Below, piece after piece: positions 1 to 9,654 of a DNA stretch of 64,000 bases. The stretch is from positions 124,001 to 188,000 of the forward strand of contig CAJNOJ010000105.1 in NCBI GenBank assembly GCA_905250025.1, written 5' to 3'. Source of the DNA: Adineta ricciae. Lineage: Eukaryota > Rotifera > Eurotatoria > Adinetida > Adinetidae. The position numbers were made by a program, and so were the translations under genes. Each line of letters opens with the position of its first letter. Within the stretch, counting starts at the first letter, position 1. The notes below the pieces were generated by a model. The model saw only the letters and a program-made list of their open reading frames with translations. It did no database searches and was not told the origin of the DNA.

Positions 1-1762
1 GAGCAATAACATTCACATCTTTAATATCACTAATCAATCGAAAGTAATCGATCAATCGTGCATTGGGCACCATAGTTATTTGACCTTGAAATTCCTGTAA
101 GAATAAAAACGACCAATCTTGTTCTTGAACGGCAGGTAACACATCTAACATTCCTAAAACACGTAGATACTTCTTCATATCTTCTTTTAAAAGTAGTTCA
201 AATGTAGCTAGAAGAAATCCTCCACGATATGCGCCCCCGCGTAAACGCCAGCCGGATGGGAGTCCACCTTGCCCACGCGCATTGAAAAAGAATGGAATTA
301 TGTGTGGATTGGTTTGACTAACTAGAAAATAACTACAACCAAATACTTCCGATAGTGTATTCAATGGAATATCATTCTCGAAACTTCCGTCACGGAACTG
401 TAATCGTTCATCATGCAATGGTCGGTAACTTATTTCACCATGTCGATTGACTAGTTTTTCAATTAAATGAACGGGATGAATCAGACCAGGCACAGCTGCT
501 GATGCTAAGACAGCCGATGCTATTGTGACATTCGGCGTTGAGAGATAATTGAGACAGAGAGGCGGCGAATGTTTCCGTGCGCTTGTTGCGGTGATGTTCA
601 ATATCCGACCGGTTTTTTCATATGCTTCCTTGAAAGTCAATCCAACCGTTCCTGGTCCATCGGCACCTGCAAACCACTGCAATTTCTCTAGCCAACGATC
701 TCGATCGAACATCGCGCGATGCTTCACATAATTTTTCAGTCGATCGATCCAAGAAACATCGAAACAATTGAATTGTGATAATAAAATATTCGCTTCTAAT
801 GTTGATCGTAGTTCTTCATCAGATCGGGTGCAAACAACAGCTGCCACAACTGCTCCACTACTTGTACCACTGATAATTTTCGGTAGATATCCAGAGGACA
901 GAAGTGCCTTGACGACTCCCCAATGATAATGACCAATACCAGCGCCACCTGATAAGCATAATGCTGTTGCACCGTAATGAAATTTCATTGCTTTCAACGC
1001 TTGTAAGACAAGTTCAGTCGATGGAAGTTCCTCTGATGTACTGTTCACATTTATCATATCGATTGTTCGCAATTCACTGTAATCGATCGATGATAAATTA
1101 TCTGTTGAATGTGAACTTTTGATTTGAATCGATTGAGCTTGTTCGGTAAGATACTCTAAACTTGTAACAATCTCTTCAATATATTCCTCAATGACGTATT
1201 TCGTGCCAACTAAACTTTTCGAATACAAATGCTCGTTGAGTATACCATTCATGTTTTTATTGATACACATTTGCAATAGTTTCATATTCTTTTCTAAATC
1301 ACCAGATTCACGAGAAGTTTTTAATTCATTAGTCAACTTTCGAATTAGTGTATTGTTGTAATATTTCGATTCCGAACTGGCTTTCCACACTTCTCGTCCG
1401 TGTAGTTTATCGGTTTCGTTAGCATATTCATACCATTCTTCATATGTTTCAGCATTGTTCAACATCGGTGGACGAATAAAGATTGATTCGAGTAGTCGAA
1501 TGAAGTACCGTAGAGATATATAAATAATCAATTCAATGATGATAAACGACATAAAACAAACAAATATCGGCCATTTCAAAACGCGTTTTGTGCCAAGTAG
1601 ATAACAGAAGAATACGACGATGCCGATCGTTACATAGAACGCATGTGTCGATGTTATGTCGTATCCTAGCCATTGAAATAGTGTTTGTGGTATTATGACA
1701 AGTACTCTCTTTTGAGAAATAAAGTAACATATGGTACCAACAATGAATAATCCCATAAACAT
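1..1762 (-). CDS. DUF3336/patatin-like lipase, copy A (partial, C-terminus outside window)
   Basis: A single open frame runs from ATG at 1762 off the window start, covering 587 of the 627 codons seen in copy B (44012-45895). There is no indel between the copies. The product begins with three or four hydrophobic helices (about residues 1-95). A DUF3336-type helical region follows, then a patatin domain with the glycine-rich oxyanion loop, the nucleophile elbow Gly-Thr-Ser-Ser-Gly and the Asp-Gly-Ser of the catalytic dyad. Proteins of this layout (yeast Tgl3/4/5, plant SDP1) hydrolyse triacylglycerol or phospholipid. The membrane anchor suggests ER or lipid-droplet location. The substrate is inferred from the family only. 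Confidence 0.85.
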   Translation of the reverse strand, partial: MFMGLFIVGTICYFISQKRVLVIIPQTLFQWLGYDITSTHAFYVTIGIVVFFCYLLGTKRVLKWPIFVCFMSFIIIELIIYISLRYFIRLLESIFIRPPMLNNAETYEEWYEYANETDKLHGREVWKASSESKYYNNTLIRKLTNELKTSRESGDLEKNMKLLQMCINKNMNGILNEHLYSKSLVGTKYVIEEYIEEIVTSLEYLTEQAQSIQIKSSHSTDNLSSIDYSELRTIDMINVNSTSEELPSTELVLQALKAMKFHYGATALCLSGGAGIGHYHWGVVKALLSSGYLPKIISGTSSGAVVAAVVCTRSDEELRSTLEANILLSQFNCFDVSWIDRLKNYVKHRAMFDRDRWLEKLQWFAGADGPGTVGLTFKEAYEKTGRILNITATSARKHSPPLCLNYLSTPNVTIASAVLASAAVPGLIHPVHLIEKLVNRHGEISYRPLHDERLQFRDGSFENDIPLNTLSEVFGCSYFLVSQTNPHIIPFFFNARGQGGLPSGWRLRGGAYRGGFLLATFELLLKEDMKKYLRVLGMLDVLPAVQEQDWSFLFLQEFQGQITMVPNARLIDYFRLISDIKDVNVIA

Positions 1763-2057
1763 GCTGGTAGAAACAAATGAGTCGAATTTAGCCTGTTATT
1801 GTTAAGATAATCTTGTTCACAGTGGTCTTCAAACTTTTTAAGTGCAAAACGAAATATATTTTCTTTTCTCTGTGCGAGTGATAAACACTCTACTCACCTG
1901 TTATCAGCATAAATGAAATCACGTCGGTTTTTTTACTCCGTTTCTCATCTATTTATTGAATTTACAAAAAAAAAGTAAAAGATAAAAAAGATATGACCCA
2001 GAGAATCTTTTCTATCTCGCCACTCACATCCTCAAGAAACTGAATCAAAGTGTTCCG

Positions 2058-2486
2058 TTATTCGATACGAGATCGAGTGCGATTCTGTATTTGTTCTTGC
2101 CAGTAACAAATTATTGGAAAGAAAACTAATTCAACAATAGTAGCCAGAATCGCACCTGTTTCTAAACCCACCACAAACAAACCCCATAAACGTCCTAAAC
2201 CACCGATAAATACAATGATACAAGCACGATGCAATTCCGTTGCGTTCCGATGAATATTTGGAATACTTCGTAGCAAAAATATTCCCATTACGAAAAGATA
2301 TCCAGATATGTAACGAAAATGACTGTCAACTTCGATCGAATAGTTCTCGGACTTGAATACTAAATTCGGTTTGAGAGTTATACCGCTTGGACCCAAATAC
2401 ATTCCTTTTAGTCCAACGAATATTGGAACAAATGCGCTCAACGTAACTACGATTTTTAATGCTAAAATTTCATTTATCTTCACCAT
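2058..2486 (-). CDS. DUF4345-like small membrane protein, copy A
   Basis: This is a 142-codon intronless frame with four hydrophobic segments. The middle part (FLLRSIPNIHR...GLGRLWGL) has the spacing of the bacterial DUF4345 family: a helix, a polar loop with Arg/His, then a Gly-Leu-Gly-Arg helix. The start MVKINE is preferred because copy B conserves it. An in-frame extension in copy B (30 more residues) is not shared. Function is unknown. The lack of introns and the bacterial-type family suggest, but do not prove, horizontal acquisition. It lies about 300 bp upstream of the lipase gene and in the same orientation. Confidence 0.55.
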   Translation of the reverse strand: MVKINEILALKIVVTLSAFVPIFVGLKGMYLGPSGITLKPNLVFKSENYSIEVDSHFRYISGYLFVMGIFLLRSIPNIHRNATELHRACIIVFIGGLGRLWGLFVVGLETGAILATIVELVFFPIICYWQEQIQNRTRSRIE

Positions 2487-2706
2487 TATCTTCTTCTTGT
2501 CGACTAAGAGTGAAAATTATTCGTATCCTATCTCGATTCTGTATATAAATATTCTTCTTATCACAAACAACAAACATGAATAATGAAAAAGACTATAAAC
2601 ACACACACACGCACACATAGTTGTTCAGCAGCCAAACTAGACAAAATATATGAGAAGAAGTCGATCATTTTATTCATCACTTGAGAAAAGAATATCAATG
2701 TACATC

Positions 2707-2967
2707 TTATATAATATTATCATTTGGTCCCAAATCCATCGTAATACAGTTTCTACAGCACTTAACGCACCTTGTGCAACACAGATCATATTCGGCACAA
2801 CAAAGTACTGGTCGTCGATAACAGATCAACGGTCGAGCATCAACACAAACAGTGGGCGTTGGATTTTCGCATATGATATACTTGTCTGGTTCTTGAGTAA
2901 ATGTTATATGAATTTCACTACCTGGATCGCAACGAAATGAGTACTCATATTCACAACATAATGCCAT
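2707..2967 (-). CDS. Cys-rich 86-residue protein, copy A
   Basis: The frame is open further upstream to 3069. I chose the ATG at 2967 (MALCCEYEYS) because copies A and B differ at only 2 of the 86 residues from there, but at 3 of the 34 residues before it. The product has about 14 cysteines, many in pairs (LCCAEY, LCCTRCVKCC), and no signal peptide or membrane helix. This suggests a metal-binding or disulfide-dense small protein. I do not recognise the family. Conservation between the copies supports a real gene. Confidence 0.5.
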   Translation of the reverse strand: MALCCEYEYSFRCDPGSEIHITFTQEPDKYIICENPTPTVCVDARPLICYRRPVLCCAEYDLCCTRCVKCCRNCITMDLGPNDNII

Positions 2968-3306
2968 TTTCGTCAGTGAAAGTATGTGAGGAAGAATTTG
3001 ATGCATCAAATGTTTATATATGCGTACGACAAGAATAAGGAAATAGTTTGATCGAATCAACAAAAACAACTAATTATTGATCGAAGTATGTCCAAGAAAA
3101 CTATCACTTTCAACAAACGGAACTTAATAGAAGCATGACATTGATGTCTATTTACAAGTTTTGCTTCTCTAATTTATTTATTTGATATCAACCTTGACAA
3201 AAGTAGGTAAGTGTTCAGTAAACAAAATGATGTTCCATCAATTTATACATGATGTGTTGGTTTATTTTAATCTCACAAAATATGCGAATAAAAACAAACG
3301 GAAATT

Positions 3307-4867
3307 CTATTGTTGTGGACAGCGAACACCATGTGCTCGATGATGTAGGTCAGCGTCATCGTCCTCTTGATGATTATGATAAAAATCTTCTCTATTCATA
3401 TAATATTCATTCATTTCGGGTTTTTCATAGCGCCGAGTACTGTTCAATTGAATTCGTTTTTTCGCTGGAAGAATCGATTCTAATTGCTAGAAGAAGAACG
3501 GACGAAATTCGCGTCAATCGATGCTAAGAAAAAGAGAAGCGCGACTTACCAGACGCTGATTGTCAGTTAGATGAAAGTTCGTTTCATCGGGAAATTTCAC
3601 ATCAAATTGAATGATCAAATCGCCGCATGAATGTGTATTTCTATTCGGCATTCCATAGCCTTTGAGACAACGATAACTATTCGGTAGGATAGGCTTTCCT
3701 GCCGGATGATCAATTAGAATTTCGTGATTGTCTAATAATTTAATTACACGTTGAAAACCGCACAGACATTCCGTGAGGTTGATCTCCATGCGCATAAATA
3801 AGTTGTCGTTCTTTCGTTCGAAAAGGTTGTGAGGTTCTTGCTTGAGAATAACAAACACCGTTCCCGGTGTGCCATTCGGCTAAAGCGATCCCAAAGGGAA
3901 AAGTGAGTAAAGGAAAATCGTCGTAAAAACTTACAATCTGATGACCTTCACCGTGAAATTTTACTGTTTCACAATCTGCACTACCTGGTACAATATGTAC
4001 ATCGAGAATTTTTTCCTCTCGATTGACTTTCTTTCCGTAACATGTTCGGCATCGATTCTTTGGATCGACCATATCTCCACTTCCATGGCACATCGAACAC
4101 TCACGACGTGTTTGTTGAATAAATGGACCAGCACGATGAATGGATGTTTCCATTCCTGTTCCATCACAATTTGTACAGCGACGGGTGATACCATCACGAG
4201 AACCAGTACTATTCGAAAATTCATCAACATTTTTTGCTTTGTTTGATAGAAAAATGTTTTCAACTTACCCTTGGCAAGTCTCACAAACAACACTACGATC
4301 GATGACAGCAACTCTTGTACTACCGGAGTATAATTCTTCCAGAGTAACTCTACGAGAAAAACAAGAAAAAGTGAAATCGAGATATTATTTTCGTTATTTT
4401 ACTGAAGGACATGTTTGATATCTTCGCCTTTCGTTGGTCGTGTCGTATGTCGATGAGTTGATCCATGATCGAATAGATTGAAGATGTCGAATACTTTAAA
4501 TAACAGGAAATGTGTGAAACTTAGAGGCAAAGTTGTTTTATATTTACTTACTGTCATTGGGGAAACCGGAAAAATGAAAATCTTGATTTTCCATTCTCGA
4601 TTGCATTCCTTTTAGTCCGTACTGATCATAGGCTCGACGTTTTTCAGGATCACTTAGAATATCTCTTGCTGCATTGACTTGCTGCATCTAAATTATCGCA
4701 AAGAATTATCTATCAAATTTCTAGCTTAATCAATTTACCATTTCATGACTTCCACCACGATCTGGATGATGTTCCAATGCTTTTTTTCGAGCAGCTCTGG
4801 TAATTTCATCTTGTGTTGCAGAAGGTTCAACTCCAAGTACGTTGTATAAAGTCTTGTCAACAACCAT
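3307..4867 (-). CDS. Type-A DnaJ/Hsp40 co-chaperone, copy A
   Basis: Seven exons (4867-4739, 4687-4552, 4493-4403, 4349-4269, 4208-3935, 3879-3550, 3486-3307) join in frame into 406 codons. They have GT/AG introns and consistent phases, and the length is normal for DNAJA1/2 proteins. Order of domains: J domain with the HPD motif (HHPDRGG), a short linker, then the four-repeat zinc finger ([32 protein letters not shown]). The substrate-binding C-terminal domain follows, with an acidic tail ending Cys-Pro-Gln-Gln, a CaaX-type prenylation box as in Ydj1/DNAJA1. The role known from the family is to deliver unfolded clients to Hsp70 and stimulate its ATPase. It is probably cytosolic or membrane-attached through the lipid. 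Confidence 0.93.
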
Positions 4868-5617
4868 CTTTCTTCTTTAGAGGAAAATAAAAACATAAAG
4901 TAGGTAGTAGATTACATTTTTTATATATGCATGTTGGCTTTTTCCATGATGACTCATTGGTATTGTCACAGCAACTTCTATCGTCATTTGTTTCTCGAAG
5001 AATCGAAGAAAAAGAACAGAAAGAAAGAACACGTGGGTAACGTATCGCACTGCGCTAAAGGATTTCTTCCGTAGAATTTCGTGATGTGAATAGTGTTATT
5101 GTCAATAATGTAAGGATAAATCCTTTTGCTTCATTTATCTTTATCCATAGATACTTTGTAGAAAATACAAAAAAAATTCTCAATAAAATAAATGTTTCTT
5201 CCTTCAGAGAAAAAGAATAATGATAAAGTTTAATCCATATCAACAATAGGCAACAGTGCAAGAAATTGTTGCGTTTTTTTATGTTTATCACCAAAAGTTT
5301 TCTTCATGATTCTTTGAGCTTTTGAATAATATTCTTTCGCTTCATCGAGTTTACTCTGTTTTTCAGCAAATTCTTGATTTTGTTGTTGATCCCCTTGTTT
5401 CTCACCTATTTCAGCGGCTATTTTCAAGCAAATATCACCCATAGTCGTATAAACATCACACATCTCAATGTGATCCATACCTAAACTATCTACTAAAATC
5501 TGTAAAGCTTGTTTAACATGTCCATAAGCTGTATGGTAATTATTCATCGCTGCATAGACAAGACCAAGAGAATTAAGAAAAATGCCATATTTATAATGTT
5601 GATCGTTGAATTCTTTT
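4720..5617. other. 898-bp tract identical to copy B (likely gene conversion)
   Basis: Base-by-base comparison with 48796-49693 shows no substitution or indel. The nearest differences are at 4719 (t; c at 48795) and 5618 (c; t at 49694). The tract covers the first DnaJ exon, the whole DnaJ/RING-TPR spacer (normally the fastest-changing kind of DNA) and the last RING-TPR exon. The sequence on both sides differs at about 4%. Confidence 0.85.
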
Positions 5618-7472
5618 CTGATAATGACAAGTGCTCGATCAATATGAACAAGAGCTTGTTTATAGTTGCCTAAATATGAAGAACGAAACGAATTTTACAA
5701 TATGTCTTTGTTTCATTTTGTTTTCTTAACTAACCGGATTGAAGTTGAACTTGTCCAATATTATGAAGAATTTCAGCTGCTTCGGAATGTTCCGGGCCAA
5801 GTGTTTTTTCAATTATTGCGAGAGCCCGTCGATAGATACGTAGTGCATCATCATAATCACATCGTTTTCGTTCAAGATTTGCTAGATTATTGTAATAGAT
5901 GCCCAGTTTGTAATGTTCTTGATTTGGACCGAATGTGTTTTTGATAATTTTTATTGCTCTTTCATAGAATACTTGTGCTTCATTATAATCATCCTTTTTC
6001 TCTAATACGAGACCCATTGAATTGAGTATTTCAGCTACTTCTATATGCTTTGGTCCTAAGGATTCTTCTAATACTGCCAATGCTTCTTTGTATATCACTT
6101 CAGCTGTTTTGTAATCACCTTGCTAAAAACAAAACAACAAATTATTGCAAGGATGAAGTTTTTCTTTACACTGATGAGTCTTAGTACAACAAAATAAGTG
6201 AAATCGATAGATTACCTTTCGATAAATATCACCAATATTTCCTAAATACATTCCGATTGACTCGTGCTTATTACCATAATAATGTTTGGATATTTTTAAT
6301 GCTTGTTTTAAATAATCCAATGCTTCGATATATTTTCCTTCTTTCTTCAAAAGAATTCCTAGATTATTCATCACATCAGCAACTAATGGATGATTATGAC
6401 CATGCACGGATTCAAGTTGTTTCAACGCTTTTAAATAGAGTTCATAAGATTCATTATAATTGCCTTTTTTTCGGAAAATATCTAAAATTTCGATTAAAGA
6501 TCTATTTTGAATTTACGAAAATATAGATTCTGATATTACCAGCTAGATTAGCAACAATTTCTGACCAAAGATTCGAACTTGTATCGACTATTTCAAGCGC
6601 TTGATTATAACTCGAAATAGCTTGATCATACTACAGAGAAAAATCGTTATTAAGAGATCGAATAGTGAATCTGAACATACATGAGAACATTTCTTAGCAA
6701 GAAGTCCAATACTATTGAGAATTTCGGCTTTTTTCTGTGATTGATCATTATGTGGAAGAAGTTTAAATGCTCGCGTAAACTTTTCCTGTGCTTCAGTATA
6801 TTTTGCCTGTTTAAGATAAATATGTCCAGAAGCCAAAAGTAATTCGATACGTTGAGGATTTGTTTTCGCTTTCAAATAAACATCTGTATAAAGTTCCAAT
6901 GCTTTATCATATTGACCATCATCTTGTTCAATCTGTGCACTTAAAATCGTGATATTGAACACGTTTTGCATACCTTTAATCATTTTTAAGCATTGTCGTG
7001 CTTCATCATAGCCGTGTTCTTCATGAAATACTTTGGCTAAATCGTACAATTCATTGTCCTTGTCTCTTGTACGTGCTTTTGCATTACTATACTGTTGTAA
7101 TTGAAGTCGTAATTCAAATAATTTCTGTTCTCGTAGATACTTTAATTTTTCCGGTGCATAGGGACATGCTTGTTTGTGCTGAATCAAATCAGTTCGAGGT
7201 ATTTTAGCTGAACAACCTTGTAATTTATTAGGACAATTGAATTGAATATTTTCAATAAAATTTTGAATGGCAATGTTGGTTATGAGTGTTTGTTCGGTCA
7301 ATGTCGTTGAACGACATCGCGGACAATTTGGAGCAAATTTTCTCAACCATGATTGAATGCAAGTAAGACAAAAGAGTTGATGGCAACAAGGAGTTTCTCG
7401 AACATCAGTTAGATAGTCACAACATATGCCACATTCAATCAAAACTTGAAATTCACTTTGTGTTGCAATCAT
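5230..7472 (-). CDS. RING-finger protein with kinesin-light-chain-type TPR repeats, copy A
   Basis: The multi-exon gene starts at MIATQSEF (7472), the start shared with copy B. An in-frame ATG lies four codons upstream. Exon 1 (7472-6681) encodes a C3HC4 RING (CGICC ... CCHQLFCLTC ... CPRC). A Cys/His TRAF-like segment follows (CPNKLQGC ... HKQACPY), then the first TPRs. Later exons (6630-6540, one starting at about 6490, and others down to the stop at 5230) add TPRs of the kinesin-light-chain pattern. The repeats contain LGP(K/E)H and YNNLAN-like turns. RING domains typically make E3 ubiquitin ligases and TPRs would bind substrate, so a cytosolic E3 ligase is the likely role. The cysteine ligands are complete. 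Confidence 0.82.
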
Positions 7473-8702
7473 TTTTGTTTTCAAAATGGATTAAATGAGG
7501 TTTTACTCGACGAAAACATTCGAATTTTATACGCTCTAAAAGCAAAACAACAATATATGTCGATGTATGTGAATAAGATGGTGAACAAGTATTGCATAAT
7601 TCGTTTTATATCTTGCAAACTAAGTACACATTTGAAAGAGAAGAAATCAACGCACCACGTGCGTGTTTTGCAATTTTTATTTGCAATGACGACATATATG
7701 TGACTGTATTCCGATAGGAGCGATACTATCAAGGTATTACGAAACTGGGTATAATTTGTTGTAGAAAAATATGGATATTAATTCTTGTCTTATCCGTTTA
7801 TTCTGCGTATAATCGAATGTATGAATATTTACTACTAGAAAGGTTATAGGTAGTTAGAATTTTGTGAAATACTTTCTTTGAGGAAAAACAAGGTAGAAAG
7901 TGTTCTCCATATTTATCGTGATGTATGTTATTGAGTCCAATGTGACCTTTTTTTTATTAAATGTACGTAGTAGTTATAATACCAACAAGTGAAAGGTGTG
8001 AAATCTTCGAGCAACGATCATCTGCGCTAGATGTACGTAAAAACGAAGTGGTACGAAACGTAATTTTCCCTGATGGAACACGTGAAAAAGTAATCTAATA
8101 TAAAACCAAGATGAATCTTTTGAGATCGATCGATATCGTGTTATTGGTTTAAACTGGATACTTAGAGGGATATTAATGTTCATGAAACGACAAATCACTT
8201 GGAGTACCGATAATTTCGTAGATCAGAATGATATATTATGAGTATTAACCGGCTACTGAATGAAAACATCCGTCGAAATTTTGAGAAATCAAAGTTTTAT
8301 TCTGTTATGAAGTGCAAAATCCACAATACCGTCCCGTGTCTGAAAAAAATAGGAATACATAAATTTCGACGACAGCAATCAAACTTATCTTCTTTATCGG
8401 GTTGTCAGATATTTGTTCTTCATCATTGTAGCATGAAAGATTTATTACATATGAAAATTCGTCGAAAGTCACTGCATTTCGTTATAGTTTTTCATCAATA
8501 CTTCCATGACAGCTTCATCACGGGTCGTTAGACAAACGCATCGACTATAAGATAATGACTCGCATAGCATTGATTTATGGATACCCAATTCAATCGAAGA
8601 CGTGTAACAAACAAATATATAATTTACGACGCGCTGATTTCGTCTAGGTATCAACAATATATAAGTACGTTTGATCACAAACTATTTTATACTAAGTTTA
8701 AT
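7473..8702. promoter_or_regulatory. Divergent intergenic region between RING-TPR (-) and collar (+) genes, copy A
   Basis: About 1.2 kb lies between two divergently transcribed genes and must hold both promoters. The matching stretch in copy B (51617-52889) is recognisable throughout but has more indels than the coding parts. Short open frames here are not conserved between the copies, so I see no gene. The ~100 bases before the collar ATG are well conserved (a tatataa motif near 8615-8621), consistent with a core promoter or 5' UTR. Confidence 0.45.
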
Positions 8703-9636
8703 ATGATACGATTTCTCTGTTTCTTTGTGCTGTTTACTGTCGTATCAGCAAGAGGGATCCTCGGTGCGTTAATGCAGGGTGATATTGAACATTTCAATGG
8801 TACCATTTCTCTGCCGAATGCCATGGAAGAAAACGAAGAATCATCATCGTCTGATTATTCTCGTCAGCGTAGTTTTGCCGGTGTTACAATCAATACGAAT
8901 ATTTTCACGTTGTTTTATTACAAGAACAGTCAAATATATGTGTATAACACATTGGCCAATGAAAATAAATATCCCAACGATCCGTCTCGATGGATATTCT
9001 ACTATATTCCAATAATGGCTCCATTTCGAACTGTATCGGACACAACCTGGGCATGGTCAATAGAGAACGAAGTTCGTGTCAACCTTATGTTGGGTGATAG
9101 AGAAGTAGAAGAGACGGCACGTGAAGCCATTGCCAAAAAGTTCGACATGAAAACAGGCGAATATGCTAAATATTGGGATATAGCACCGTTGATGATTGAA
9201 TCTTTGACTGCTTTCGTTGTAAAAGGCAGTAGTTCGCCGATAGCAGGTGTACAACCTTATCATGCCGTTCATCCGAATTCGCTGAATATGATTTTTCGAT
9301 TTCCCTGTTCAACAAGTACGAATGCACGCGATGTTGCGAGATTGATTGCCAATGGGGAATATGATATTGAAATCGCGTTCCATTTTGATGGCTTCAAACA
9401 AACGTCAACGTCACTGGTATCAATCACCGCTGAACAATTGAAAAGTATCACCAGTAAGACGACAGCTGATGGCGGTAATTCAGATGCAAAATATATCCAT
9501 CGTAGTCAAACTTCCAAGTTTGTCGGAACGTATATCACAAACGTGAAAAAGTTGATATACTCGGAAAGTTCAAGTGTCGACACACAATCATTATCGAAAG
9601 GATTGGAAGATCAATTTATCTCATTATTACAACAAG
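8703..9636 (+). pseudogene. Collar-domain secreted protein, copy A: exon 1 only, truncated by LINE
   Basis: Exon 1 (934 bases) matches exon 1 of the complete gene at 52890-53823. It starts at MIRFLCFF with a signal peptide and ends at the same GT donor (9637). Exon 2, which encodes the phage-tail-collar half, is absent. The intron runs about 20 bases and then becomes LINE sequence. The exon stays open and even reads in frame into the LINE endonuclease, so a chimeric transcript is possible, but the native protein cannot be made. I call it a truncated pseudogene. Its coding sequence shows little decay, so the loss is recent. Confidence 0.8.
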
Positions 9637-9654
9637 GTAAAGCAATTAAGAAAC

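Noticed and set aside
549-731. 60-codon plus-strand frame, nearly identical to 44682-44864
   Set aside because: It is antisense to the patatin coding region; its conservation follows from that gene.
2599-2616. CA-rich microsatellite
   Set aside because: Short ordinary microsatellite, imperfect, not conserved as such in copy B.
3740-4311. Overlapping frames in several phases on both strands
   Set aside because: These are intron read-throughs and antisense shadows of the DnaJ exons, which splice into a complete protein.
5055-5294. 79-codon minus frame identical in both copies (49131-49370)
   Set aside because: It lies in the conversion tract and overlaps the 3' end of the RING-TPR gene in another frame; identity comes from conversion, not from a gene.
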